Positions 1-8,285 are shown, numbered from the stretch's first letter. The stretch: DNA of 28,253 nt from an uncultured Bacteroidales bacterium (GCA_902489445.1 CABTZX010000021.1:1-28253); one strand, 5' to 3'. Program-made: numbers and translations. Notes: generated from the letters alone by a model not told the origin.

Positions 1-154
1 TGCGTGGTGGGGTAGGCGGTAGCGTGTGGTGGGGTAGGCGGTAGCGTGTGGTGGGGTAGGCGGTAGTGCGTGGTGGGGTAGGCGGTAGCGTGTGGTGGGG
101 TAGGCGGTAGCGTGTGGTGGGGTAGGTGGCAGTGCGTGGTGCGGTAGGTAGGCT
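1..154. repeat. 22-bp G-rich tandem repeat array
   Basis: Seven consecutive 22-bp units start at 1, 23, 45, 67, 89, 111 and 133, with core GTGGTGGGGTAGGCGGTAG. Units 1-5 are almost identical, unit 6 has two substitutions and unit 7 is degenerate. Units 1, 4 and 7 begin TGCG and units 2, 3, 5 and 6 begin CGTG, giving an ABBABBA order and a 66-bp higher-order period. A decayed further copy can be seen around 190-213. The array starts at the window edge, so its true length is unknown. It lies just beyond the terminator of the leftward lipoprotein gene. There are no spacers, so it is not a CRISPR. Confidence 0.93.
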
Positions 155-224
155 TTCGATAAATTCTGATAAGCTCCGATCGGTAGTAGGCGGCAGTGCT
201 CGGTAGGTGCTTTTGCTAAAGAAT

Positions 225-255
225 AAGGGAGAGCTTCCGCCGGAAGCTCTCCCTT
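225..255 (-). terminator. Hairpin terminator of the fimbrillin-like gene
   Basis: A perfect 15-bp inverted repeat (225-239 and 241-255, centre 240) lies 29 bp beyond the stop codon of the leftward gene. Read on the minus strand, the stem is followed by ATTCTTTAG, a modest U-rich stretch. Position and stem strength fit an intrinsic terminator. The short U-tract leaves some doubt. Confidence 0.75.
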
Positions 256-283
256 GTACGATTAGATACTGTGTACCCGACTA

Positions 284-2206
284 TTACTTGCGGGCACCCG
301 TGAATTGGATGTCGTCAAGTATACGGTACCAAATATTGTTGAAATCGCCACTGGCAACGAATACGCCCGTGATGGAACCATTGCCCCCGGGCATGGCATC
401 GTTAATCCAAGGCGCGAATTTACTGGTTTCCGCCGCTATGCCGGAAGCGCCTTCTGCCACGCTCTTCTCCAACTTAGCGTGGTAGGTCCCTTTGCTCGGA
501 TTTGGATTATATACGTTCCCTTCCTTCCATCCGCTGAACTGAACGTCGCGAAGCGTAACTAAGCGGTTATTCATCTCTGTGCGACGGGCAATAAGTTCTT
601 CCGGAGTGTCAAATACGATAGGCTCAAGAATGAAATCTTCATCAGTGATTACAAGATCGTTTATTGAAAGGCTGAGTTGCTGAGTCGAATTATAGAGAGT
701 AAATGATTTATTCTTCAGATTGATTGAGATAATCTTGTTCATCGGGATAGATTCATTCATCTCCTTCGTTGCCTTTTCTTTAAGCCGAACCATTACTCCC
801 GCTTTACTATCGCTTAAATAGAGGTTAGATAAGCTGTTCATATTGTCCTTACCGCTGATACGCACAACACGAATTGTAACATCCTCTGTGATCGTTCCTG
901 CGCCGGGATATTTAGCCAGTATTGCGGCTAATCCACCATCTAATTCTTTTGTGGGTTCGTCCTGCTTGGCAGCCTGATTAATGGTAAAGGAGAAACTCTT
1001 CGTTTCGCCGGAACGCGTTACAGAAGCTACTGAATAGGTGATGGTAACGGTAGCGGTGCGTGCGTTGGTTGTAGTGTTTTCCTTTATATCCAATTTGACG
1101 TTATTGGCGTTCTTGGAGGCTACTACTACGTTTTCGTCGGATGAAGCTACGCTCCACGTTTGTGCGTTGGTGGTAACCGCATAGCTCTTTACGGCAGCTT
1201 CGGCGGGTACATCTATGGTTTGCCCCTGAGCAATGCCTTCTACGGATAGGGTAGAGGAGGGATTATCGGGGGTAAGTTCGCCGTTGATGGGGTCAAGATC
1301 GTCCCAGTCGGTAATAGTACCGTTGAATCCGGGAACTTCAACCAACGAGCCGTCCTTCAGCTTCAGCACATAGGTAGTGCGCTTTCCATCGGCATAATTT
1401 GTATTGTCGGCTATTTTGTAGGAATAGGTTTTGCCTGCGGCAGTAACCACAATCTTAGCGCCGGTGAGGGTTTGCGGGATAACGAACGCATTGAACTGAG
1501 CCGGTTTACTGCTGTTTTCGGTAAGTGTCATATCGGCAGGCGTATCAATGTTGCTATGCATGCCGGTTGTGAGCGAGAATACCGATTTGGTTTTGAATCC
1601 TTCAAGCTTGAGCGTGGCACCGGTCAGCGGAGTATTATCTGCGTTGCGGAGTTCGATACGAACGGCGGAGAGTACGTGGCGGAAAGTGAGTACGAGGTCA
1701 CCAATAACCGCGGTACTGTTTTTGCCTTTAAGCGAATTGCTATAGAGCAAATCTAAGCCGGGCTGCGTGCCAGCCGTATTGATGTCAATGGTTTTGTTAG
1801 CACTAACGGGCGTAGCTTGCGGCCAGAAAGCGATAAAATCCACTTTGGCTTCGTTCTTCGGGAAGAACATCTTGTCGGCATCGGTAGCAGCTTTGAACTG
1901 AACCGTACCTTCGCCACCGGCAGCCGTGGTATAGACCTTATTCTCGTAATAGAGTTGTTCGGGAGTGGCTTGATCAAGCGCTACTCCGTTGGCAACCATA
2001 TACACGCCGATTTTATCGTTTGCGTCCCAAGTGGCATCATGCGCTTTCAACGGATTGATGCGGATGTTGGAATTCAAAGTGATCGGCTGATTGCCCACCA
2101 TTCGCGTGTCGACGGGGCACGCCTTATCCTCCTTATTACAGGAAGAGAGTGCTGCTACTGCGGCAAGCGCAGTAAGAGCAGATCGGAAAAAGAACTTCAT
2201 ACTCAT
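284..2206 (-). CDS. Fimbrillin-like lipoprotein with BACON-like and DUF5689-like domains
   Basis: A 640-residue predicted surface lipoprotein. Residues 1-22 form a lipoprotein signal peptide ending in the lipobox LSSC, with Cys23 as the lipidation site. Residues about 30-310 look like the Bacteroidota fimbrillin/Mfa-like family: a WDANDKIGVYM opening, then a FWPQ motif and an AVRIEL strand. Residues about 320-412 resemble a BACON immunoglobulin-like domain, with a WSV strand, an ARTATVTI strand and a final FTINQ. Residues about 415-640 resemble DUF5689, with LYLSDSKAGVMVRL. Such proteins are exported through the outer membrane or act as pilus subunits or accessories; the ligand cannot be read from sequence. 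It is a single-gene unit with its own upstream -7 box and downstream hairpin. ATG codons at 2206 and 2200 are both usable. Family calls are from pattern recognition, and the exact role is unknown. Confidence 0.82.
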   Translation of the reverse strand: MSMKFFFRSALTALAAVAALSSCNKEDKACPVDTRMVGNQPITLNSNIRINPLKAHDATWDANDKIGVYMVANGVALDQATPEQLYYENKVYTTAAGGEGTVQFKAATDADKMFFPKNEAKVDFIAFWPQATPVSANKTIDINTAGTQPGLDLLYSNSLKGKNSTAVIGDLVLTFRHVLSAVRIELRNADNTPLTGATLKLEGFKTKSVFSLTTGMHSNIDTPADMTLTENSSKPAQFNAFVIPQTLTGAKIVVTAAGKTYSYKIADNTNYADGKRTTYVLKLKDGSLVEVPGFNGTITDWDDLDPINGELTPDNPSSTLSVEGIAQGQTIDVPAEAAVKSYAVTTNAQTWSVASSDENVVVASKNANNVKLDIKENTTTNARTATVTITYSVASVTRSGETKSFSFTINQAAKQDEPTKELDGGLAAILAKYPGAGTITEDVTIRVVRISGKDNMNSLSNLYLSDSKAGVMVRLKEKATKEMNESIPMNKIISINLKNKSFTLYNSTQQLSLSINDLVITDEDFILEPIVFDTPEELIARRTEMNNRLVTLRDVQFSGWKEGNVYNPNPSKGTYHAKLEKSVAEGASGIAAETSKFAPWINDAMPGGNGSITGVFVASGDFNNIWYRILDDIQFTGARK

Positions 2207-2308
2207 AATGTTTTTAGTCTGGTCCTATAATTGTTTTGTTCCTTGTTTGGGGGGCTTAGCGGCTTGTGGTTAGTAGTACCATCCATGCCGCACCATGCCC
2301 ATGCACTG

Positions 2309-2316
2309 CAAATATA
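2309..2316 (-). promoter_or_regulatory. Bacteroidota -7 box for the lipoprotein gene
   Basis: The minus strand reads TATATTTG, an exact match to TAnnTTTG, about 100 nt upstream of the start codon. No convincing -33 TTTG is seen at the usual spacing. The region 2207-2490 is a divergent intergenic spacer with no other recognisable gene. Confidence 0.45.
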
Positions 2317-2454
2317 CACCTTATTGATAATCTATCGGTTACGATTATGCTACGAAATGGTAAATTCTTGCACTTTGGAAGGAAAAATATGGTAGAACCG
2401 AGGTAAATAGATGGTTATTTGTGCCATAATGTCACGCTGAAGAGGAAGATGTAC

Positions 2455-2462
2455 TACCTTTG
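2455..2462 (+). promoter_or_regulatory. Bacteroidota -7 box for ung
   Basis: TACCTTTG matches TAnnTTTG and lies 28 nt before the ung start codon. The -33 element is not obvious. Confidence 0.55.
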
Positions 2463-2475
2463 CAAAGCGTCAGCG

Positions 2476-2484
2476 TAAGGAGGA
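2476..2484 (+). promoter_or_regulatory. Strong Shine-Dalgarno of ung
   Basis: TAAGGAGGA lies 6 nt before the ATG at 2491 and is a near-perfect anti-16S match. This is unusual for Bacteroidota, where most genes lack one. It fixes the ung start. Confidence 0.8.
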
Positions 2485-2490
2485 TTATTT

Positions 2491-3156
2491 ATGGAAGTAC
2501 GGATAAACGAGGAGTGGAAAGAGCGGCTTAAAGGCGAATTTGACCGGTTCTATTTTACCGAACTGACCGATTTTGTTCGCAAGGCTTATGCAGCAGGGGA
2601 GTGCTATCCCCCCGGGCGGTTCATCTTTCGCGCATTCGATGCTACGCCATTCAATAGCGTTAAAGTGGTAATCCTTGGGCAAGATCCGTACCATACGCCG
2701 GGAGCCGCGGAGGGATTGGCTTTCTCCGTTCCTTTTGGCGAACCGGTTCCGCCCAGTTTACGCAATATATTAAAGGAAGTAGAGAGCGATACCGGTAAAC
2801 CCTCAATCATTAAGGGTGGACATTTGGCCCCATGGGCGGAGCAGGGCGTGTTATTGCTCAATAGTTCGCTCACGGTAGCACGCGGTCAGGCGGCATCGCA
2901 TGCCGGACACGGATGGGAAACCTTTACGGATGCCGCCATCCGGTCGTTAGCACGCGAGCGGACGGGGCTGGTATTTATGCTGTGGGGCGCCTACGCACAG
3001 CGCAAAGCAGGGCTCATCCCGACGGAAAAACATCTAATCCTTTGCGCGCCACATCCTTCACCGCTTTCCGCGTCAAGAGGATTTTTTGGATGCAGGCACT
3101 TCACTAAAGCCAATCGTTACCTGCAGGAAAGGGGCATCGAGCCGATTCTGTGGTAG
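2491..3156 (+). CDS. ung: Uracil-DNA glycosylase, family 1
   Basis: Excises uracil from DNA to start base-excision repair after cytosine deamination or dUTP misincorporation. The 221 residues match the usual length of the family. Visible motifs are GQDPYH at 63-68, with the catalytic Asp65 that activates water; the LLLNSSLTV strand in the middle of the protein, with the uracil-recognition Asn; and HPSPLS starting at His188, the DNA-intercalating loop with its catalytic His. It is preceded by a strong Shine-Dalgarno and a -7 box. The next gene, rpsP, follows after 76 bp with its own -7 box, so ung may be monocistronic. Family and function are secure. Confidence 0.97.
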   Translation: MEVRINEEWKERLKGEFDRFYFTELTDFVRKAYAAGECYPPGRFIFRAFDATPFNSVKVVILGQDPYHTPGAAEGLAFSVPFGEPVPPSLRNILKEVESDTGKPSIIKGGHLAPWAEQGVLLLNSSLTVARGQAASHAGHGWETFTDAAIRSLARERTGLVFMLWGAYAQRKAGLIPTEKHLILCAPHPSPLSASRGFFGCRHFTKANRYLQERGIEPILW

Positions 3157-3183
3157 CAAAGTGTCCGTTTCAAAAGAAAGTAG

Positions 3184-3191
3184 TACCTTTG
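3184..3191 (+). promoter_or_regulatory. Bacteroidota -7 box for rpsP
   Basis: TACCTTTG lies 41 nt before the rpsP ATG, in the short gap after ung. The -33 element is weak or absent. Confidence 0.55.
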
Positions 3192-3232
3192 CCAAGCTAT
3201 TAAATAAAGAGAAACGAATAGAGAACAATTAA

Positions 3233-3841
3233 ATGGCAACCAAAATTAGATTGCAGCGCCACGGACGGAAGGGATATCCCTTTTATCAGATTGTAGTGGC
3301 AGACAGCAGGGCTCCACGAGATGGAAAGTTTATTGAAAGGATAGGCACGTATAACCCCAATACCAATCCTGCTACAGTAGATTTGAAGTTCGATAGAGCT
3401 CTTTATTGGCTGAATGTGGGCGCACAACCCACCGATACAGCGCGGAACATACTATCCCGTGAAGGCGTTTTAATCAAAAAGCACCTTATGGGAGGCGTTA
3501 AGAAAGGCGCTTTTGACGAAGCTACCGCAGAACAACGCTTTGAAGCATGGAAGGAAAAACGTCAGCAACGCTTAGACGCTGTACGCAGTAAGGACGAAGC
3601 TACTAAGCGCGAAGAAGAAAAGAAGCGTTTGGCGGCTGAAGAAGAAATCAACAAAAAGAAGGAAGAAGCTATAGCAGAGCGCAAAAAAGCCGAAGAAAAG
3701 GCTAAGGCGGAAGAAGAAGCTGCTAAGAAAGCTGCCGAGGCTGAAGCTCTTAGTGCTGAAGTTGCTGCCAAGGAAGAAGGCGAAAAAGCTCCTGAAGCTG
3801 AAGCCGCCCCCGAAGCAACGGAAGAAAGTACTAAGGAATAA
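3233..3841 (+). CDS. rpsP: 30S ribosomal protein S16 with long charged C-terminal tail
   Basis: A small-subunit ribosomal protein. Residues 1 to about 85 are the S16 fold, with KIRLQRHGRKGYPFYQIVVA, then GKFIERIGTYNP and LNVGAQPTDT. The classic S16 is about 80-90 residues, whereas this one is 202. Residues about 105-202 are an extremely Glu-, Lys- and Ala-rich stretch with long runs of alternating charge, likely a single helix or coiled coil that becomes acidic and disordered at the end. Extended S16 proteins are known in Bacteroidota, so the tail is probably lineage-typical. A strong terminator follows directly. The codon repetition (GAA, AAG, GCT) reflects the tail composition. Confidence 0.96.
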   Translation: MATKIRLQRHGRKGYPFYQIVVADSRAPRDGKFIERIGTYNPNTNPATVDLKFDRALYWLNVGAQPTDTARNILSREGVLIKKHLMGGVKKGAFDEATAEQRFEAWKEKRQQRLDAVRSKDEATKREEEKKRLAAEEEINKKKEEAIAERKKAEEKAKAEEEAAKKAAEAEALSAEVAAKEEGEKAPEAEAAPEATEESTKE

Positions 3842-3870
3842 GTATCCCTTTATTCCTTTAACAAAACGAA

Positions 3871-3900
3871 CAAAACCCTTGCTTCACGGCAGGGGTTTTG
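3871..3900 (+). terminator. Intrinsic terminator after rpsP
   Basis: CAAAACCCTTGC pairs with GCAGGGGTTTTG (12 bp with one G-U pair) around the loop TTCACG, and TTGCTTG follows. It lies 30 bp after the rpsP stop and 17 bp before the next ATG. Confidence 0.85.
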
Positions 3901-3916
3901 TTGCTTGTAAGATGCT

Positions 3917-5209
3917 ATGATACAGAACGCAACCTCGGTTTCATCCGCAGCACCGGTGGAGATAACGCCTCCCGGGGCAGTTGGCTACCGAGCGTGGCGT
4001 TTTCCGTCCGGATTGCGGCTTATCTATTGTCCGGACGAAGAGCCGGTTGCTTATATGGGCTATATCGTTTCGGCGGGTTCCAGTCACGATCCGATGCGAT
4101 ACCATGGGTTGGCGCACTTCATTGAGCATATGCTTTTTAAGGGAACCAAGCTCCGTTCGGCTCGCGGTATCATTAATCGAATGGAGGAAGTGGGTGCGGA
4201 TTTTAATGCCTATACCACTAAGGAAGAGACTTTTATCTATACGGCTGCCCTTGCGGAACATGCTCCGCGTGTTATCCAACTGATGACTGATGTGGTGCAG
4301 AATAGCATCTTTCCGGACGAAGAAATCGTAAAAGAAAAAGGCGTTATCCTTGAAGAACTGAACAGCTATAAGGATACGCCCTCAGAGATGATATTCGATG
4401 AATTCGAAAATCTCCTCTTTCACGCCACGCCTTTAGGGCATAATATCTTGGGAACCGAACGCTCATTGGAGCGCATTACGCGCCGGGCGGCTCTCGGTTT
4501 TGTGGCTCGCTATTACCGTCCCGAGCGGATGGTTTTTTGCGTTCGTGGGAAAGTGGATCTACAAGCACTATCCGCTTATCTGCTCCGTAGCTTCCCCTCG
4601 CAAGTTTCTACGAAAACAATGCACGCCGATGAGCAACCTTTCCGTGCCAAACCTATGCTTCGCGATAAGGTTACGCATCGCTTCGATACCTATCAGGTAC
4701 ATCGCATTATGGGCTGCGAAGCCTATTCGCTTTACGATCGCCGGAGTTACGCGCTGGCGCTTCTCAACAACATTTTGGGCGGACGGGGCATGAACGCACG
4801 TCTAAACCTCATTCTTCGCGAAGATTTAGGCGCTGTCTATTCGGTGGAAAGCAATTACACGCCGTTCGCTTCCACCGGTTGTTTTTCTGTTTACTTCGGT
4901 GCTGCTAAGGAGCGGCTTACTGAAGCTACGGAGCTGGTAGAGCGCGAGCTGAAGCGCCTTGCCTGCGAGCCGCTCTCTGAAGCGGAATTGCGCACTGCTA
5001 AACGCCAGATTATGGGGCAAACCGCCGTATCGGAGGATAATCGCGAGAGTGCTTTTCTCGGTATGGGTAAGAGCTTTATGCTTTTTAATCGGTACGAATC
5101 TCGCGAAGAAATTGCCGGGCATTACAACAAAGTAACTGCGGCGGATATAATGGCTGTAGCGCAGGATCTATTCGGTTCCGGTAATCTGCTCACCCTCACC
5201 TACTTGTAG
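3917..5209 (+). CDS. M16 family zinc metallopeptidase (processing-peptidase-like)
   Basis: A 430-residue zinc peptidase of the pitrilysin/insulinase (M16) group, similar in size to mitochondrial processing peptidase subunits and bacterial PqqL/YmxG-type enzymes. The inverted zinc motif HFIEH at 67-71 supplies His67 and His71, with Glu70 as general base. Glu147 in VILEEL sits 76 residues later and is the expected third ligand. The C-terminal half keeps the M16 pattern NARLNLILRE...YSV that closes the active-site chamber. All catalytic residues are present, so this is an active-type subunit and not a degenerate partner. No clear signal peptide is seen, so it is likely cytoplasmic. It starts immediately after the rpsP terminator and no good promoter box is visible. 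Substrate unknown. Confidence 0.93.
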   Translation: MIQNATSVSSAAPVEITPPGAVGYRAWRFPSGLRLIYCPDEEPVAYMGYIVSAGSSHDPMRYHGLAHFIEHMLFKGTKLRSARGIINRMEEVGADFNAYTTKEETFIYTAALAEHAPRVIQLMTDVVQNSIFPDEEIVKEKGVILEELNSYKDTPSEMIFDEFENLLFHATPLGHNILGTERSLERITRRAALGFVARYYRPERMVFCVRGKVDLQALSAYLLRSFPSQVSTKTMHADEQPFRAKPMLRDKVTHRFDTYQVHRIMGCEAYSLYDRRSYALALLNNILGGRGMNARLNLILREDLGAVYSVESNYTPFASTGCFSVYFGAAKERLTEATELVERELKRLACEPLSEAELRTAKRQIMGQTAVSEDNRESAFLGMGKSFMLFNRYESREEIAGHYNKVTAADIMAVAQDLFGSGNLLTLTYL

Positions 5210-5269
5210 CGCATAACAACTCTCTCTCCTATTTCTCGCAAAAAGCAATATCTCAGAAGCAAATTAACG

Positions 5270-5695
5270 ATGAAATCACAGCAGCAATACCTTTATCGCC
5301 TCGAAATGAAGGTTCGCGACTACGAGTGCGACCTCCAGGGCGTGGTGAACAATGCCAACTATCTTCACTATATGGAACACACGCGGCACGAGTTTCTTCT
5401 CACTTTAGGCGAGGATTTTGAGTCGCTCCACCGCAAAGGAACCGATCTTTTTGTCCGCAAGGTAGAACTTACTTATCTGCGCTCGCTTCGCAGTGGAGAT
5501 CAATTTGTTAGTGCCTTAGCAATGGAACGATCCGGAGCTAAATTATGCTTCCGGCAAGATCTCTATCTGACTGACGGAACGCCGGTCTGCAAGGGCATTA
5601 TCGAGGCGGTAGCCGTAGTGAACGGAACCGTATCACGAGGCGAAATATTCGATACCCTTATTGGCATCGCCTCCACTCGCCATAAGCTCGCTTAA
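5270..5695 (+). CDS. Hotdog-fold acyl-CoA thioesterase (4HBT/YbgC-like)
   Basis: A 141-residue single hotdog domain of the 4-hydroxybenzoyl-CoA thioesterase type. The signature at residues 18-36, YECDLQGVVNNANYLHYME, carries the expected catalytic Asp21 followed by the G-x-x-N-N-x-x-Y helix entry. A following strand with VRKVELTYLRSLRSGDQF is typical of the family. It presumably hydrolyses an acyl-CoA or acyl-ACP; the chain preference cannot be predicted. It lies 60 bp after the M16 peptidase on the same strand and may be co-transcribed. The 150-bp gap that follows holds the uvrD start signals and no further gene. Confidence 0.92.
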   Translation: MKSQQQYLYRLEMKVRDYECDLQGVVNNANYLHYMEHTRHEFLLTLGEDFESLHRKGTDLFVRKVELTYLRSLRSGDQFVSALAMERSGAKLCFRQDLYLTDGTPVCKGIIEAVAVVNGTVSRGEIFDTLIGIASTRHKLA

Positions 5696-5825
5696 CTATA
5701 TACGTTTATACTTACTGAAATAGCCATATCCATACAAAGCGAATTACGATACTTTTCTGGCATATTACCCCTATTCTTTAGTTTCGATTGCCATTTGTGA
5801 AAGGGGCAAAGTGGGGGAAAGTGCG

Positions 5826-5840
5826 TATCTTAGCGGAGGA
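5826..5840 (+). promoter_or_regulatory. Possible -7 box and Shine-Dalgarno of the helicase gene
   Basis: TATCTTAG at 5826-5833 differs by one base from TAnnTTTG. GGAGGA at 5835-5840 lies 5 nt before the ATG at 5846 and is a strong Shine-Dalgarno. The box is so close to the start that, if used, the leader would be very short. The Shine-Dalgarno is convincing and the promoter much less so. Confidence 0.45.
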
Positions 5841-5845
5841 AAAGT

Positions 5846-8170
5846 ATGGAAGAAGCGGAGCAATCGGAGCAAATGATCGATTATTTGAGTGAGCTGAATG
5901 AGGCGCAGCGCGCAGCGGTTCTGTATGATGATGGGCCTGCACTGGTAGTAGCAGGTGCCGGAAGCGGAAAAACGCGCGTACTGACGTACAAGTTGGCGCA
6001 TTTGATCGAGAAAGGCGTTCCGGCATCTCGCATAATGGCGTTAACCTTTACCAACAAAGCGGCTCGCGAGATGCAGGAACGAGTAGTGAGGTTGGTCGGT
6101 TCCACGGCAGCGCGCGGCATTCCCATGGGTACTTTTCACTCGGTGTTTGCCCGAGTGATGCGTCATTTTGCTTCATATCTCGGTTATACGTCTCAGTTTT
6201 CTATATACGATACTGCGGATAGCCGTAGTTTGATCAAGAAATTGGTAAAGGAGGTGGGTTTGGATGCTTCGGTCTATAAGCCGCAGATGGTATTTGGTGC
6301 TATTTCAAGAGCTAAGAATCAGCTCATATCGCCGGAGATGTATGCTGCCGATAAGATACTCCGCGATTACGACAGCTATCTATCCATTCCGCGCACCTAT
6401 GAGCTGTATGCCCTCTACGCAGCACGCTGTAAGGCGGATAATGCGATGGATTTTGACGATTTGCTCTATCAGTTTAATGTATTGCTACGGGACTTTCCTG
6501 AGGTGTGCGAGGCATTATGCAGGCAAATCGATTGGTTACTTATCGATGAGTTTCAGGATACAAATCCCGCGCAGTACCTATTGGTTCGCAAGCTGGCAGA
6601 GGCTAAACAACAGCTTTTTGCCGTTGGGGATGATGCGCAAAGTATCTATTCGTTTCGAGGCGCTGACGTGCAAAACATCCTTGGCTTTACACGTATCTTT
6701 CCGCGGGCAAAAGTTTTCAAATTGGAAGATAACTACCGCTCTACGGAACATATTGTAGAGCAGAGCAATAGGTTGATATCCTTTAATCGGCAACGTATAC
6801 CAAAAGAGCTTCGTTCCCGGCGCGGACGCGGCGAAAAGATTGCTCTGAGAGAGTACACCAGCGGGTTGGACGAAGCCGTATCTGTAGTTGATTTAATCGA
6901 AAAACGGCTTCTTGCGGATCAAACCCTGCAACATAAAGATATAGCCATTCTGTACCGAACAAACGCGCAAAGCCGTCTTTTTGAGGAACAGTTGCGCCGG
7001 CGCGGTATTCCCTATCGGATTTATGGCGGACAAGCCTTCTATTCACGCGCGGAAATAAAGAATGTTTTGGCGTATTTTACGCTCATTGTGAACGCCGATA
7101 ATAACGAAGCCTTTGAACGCGCATTGCGTTATCCGAAGAAAGGTATCGGCGACAAAAGTATAGCCACACTCATGAAGCTGAGTCGCGACAGAGCCTCTTC
7201 GCTCTATGCCACTTCGTTAGCGGTTCTTTCAGATGCAGAATCCGTCGAATTGGGCAAAGCTCTGAAGAAAAAGATCGGTACCTTTTTGGAGCTAATAGCC
7301 AATCTGCGCAAGGCACCGGAAGGCGGTTTCCTGATGTGGGCGCAGCACATTTTGCAGGAGAGCGGTATTAAGGACGATTTGAGCAAGGATGCTACTGTGG
7401 AGGGGCTCACTCGAATGGAAAACATAGAAGAGTTCCTTTCGGGCGTCCGCGAGTTTGAGGCGGATTATTTGGAAACTGCTTTGGCTGAGGGCAGAAAGGT
7501 TACTTCCGAGGAAATGCTCAATGCGTTCCTGCAAGGGGTGGCACTCGTTACGGATATGGATACGGATCGTGGCAAACGAACTGATACAGATGAGGATAGG
7601 GTCAATCTGATGACGGTACATGCCGCCAAGGGTTTGGAGTTTAGGGAGGTATACATAACCGGTTTGGAAGAAGGGCTTTTCCCCTCACAGAAGAGTGTAG
7701 AACGCAGCGATGTGGAGGAGGAGAGACGGCTCTTTTATGTAGCTCTGACGCGCGCAATGAATCGGTGCACGCTCTCGTTGGCACGCATCCGCATGATCAA
7801 CGGCAATACGGAATTCCGAATGCCCTCGCTTTTTCTTAAAGAATTGGATAGGGAGCAGATGGATCTGTACACCTATACGGCAGATTGGGAAATAGAAACA
7901 ATGCCTATGCCGCCATCTACGGAAACGCCAAAGCAGGCGGAACCAACTCCCCTCCGGCAGGCAGCAACGCGTACGCCGAAAGCGGCTCATATGCCGCGCC
8001 CACTACAGGATACGTTAGAACCGGGCGCCCGGGTGGAGCATAGTATCTTTGGAATTGGCGATGTTCTGGCTGTGGAAGGTACATCGGGAGACCGACGCGC
8101 GGTGATTCGCTTCCCCGGAGTGGGCGATAAAACCATACTCCTTCGCTTTGCGCGGCTAAAAGTTCTGTAG
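5846..8170 (+). CDS. uvrD: UvrD/PcrA-type superfamily 1A DNA helicase
   Basis: A 3'-5' ATP-dependent helicase for nucleotide-excision and mismatch repair and for clearing RecA or stalled forks. The 774 residues carry every SF1A motif in order: Q motif around Gln21; Walker A AGAGSGKT with Lys42; motif II IDEFQD with Asp234-Glu235; motif III GDDAQSIYSFRGA; motif IV NYRST; motif V TVHAAKGLEF; motif VI RLFYVALTRA. After a Pro- and Thr-rich linker, residues about 725-774 (VEHSIFGIGDVL...) form the small Tudor-like domain found at the C-terminus of PcrA and UvrD that binds RNA polymerase. PcrA and UvrD cannot be told apart here. The start is fixed by a strong GGAGGA site. Confidence 0.96.
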   Translation: MEEAEQSEQMIDYLSELNEAQRAAVLYDDGPALVVAGAGSGKTRVLTYKLAHLIEKGVPASRIMALTFTNKAAREMQERVVRLVGSTAARGIPMGTFHSVFARVMRHFASYLGYTSQFSIYDTADSRSLIKKLVKEVGLDASVYKPQMVFGAISRAKNQLISPEMYAADKILRDYDSYLSIPRTYELYALYAARCKADNAMDFDDLLYQFNVLLRDFPEVCEALCRQIDWLLIDEFQDTNPAQYLLVRKLAEAKQQLFAVGDDAQSIYSFRGADVQNILGFTRIFPRAKVFKLEDNYRSTEHIVEQSNRLISFNRQRIPKELRSRRGRGEKIALREYTSGLDEAVSVVDLIEKRLLADQTLQHKDIAILYRTNAQSRLFEEQLRRRGIPYRIYGGQAFYSRAEIKNVLAYFTLIVNADNNEAFERALRYPKKGIGDKSIATLMKLSRDRASSLYATSLAVLSDAESVELGKALKKKIGTFLELIANLRKAPEGGFLMWAQHILQESGIKDDLSKDATVEGLTRMENIEEFLSGVREFEADYLETALAEGRKVTSEEMLNAFLQGVALVTDMDTDRGKRTDTDEDRVNLMTVHAAKGLEFREVYITGLEEGLFPSQKSVERSDVEEERRLFYVALTRAMNRCTLSLARIRMINGNTEFRMPSLFLKELDREQMDLYTYTADWEIETMPMPPSTETPKQAEPTPLRQAATRTPKAAHMPRPLQDTLEPGARVEHSIFGIGDVLAVEGTSGDRRAVIRFPGVGDKTILLRFARLKVL

Positions 8171-8197
8171 AAGGCAATAATCACTTCGTTTCAATAG

Positions 8198-8285
8198 GTA
8201 TATAGGTATGAATTGAAAGGTATATACCTTTCGATGGATATGTATATACCTTTCGCATCAGAGGTATATACCTTTTGCGAACGAG
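8198..8285. repeat. 22-bp array of GTATATACC-type units (copy A)
   Basis: Four units start at 8198, 8220, 8242 and 8264, exactly 22 bp apart. Each begins GTATATA, and units 2-4 share GTATATACCTTT. GAAAGGTATATACCTTTC at 8215-8232 is a perfect 18-bp palindrome. The array lies between the converging ends of the helicase gene and the EamA gene. The same unit recurs at 21040-21127. The rest of the 8171-8418 gap holds a short direct repeat, TCAGACGC, at 8324 and 8349 and no ORF. Confidence 0.9.

Noticed and set aside
1..154. CRISPR array
   Set aside because: The units are contiguous 22-mers with no unique spacers, and no cas genes are present. The same applies to the arrays at 8198 and 21040.
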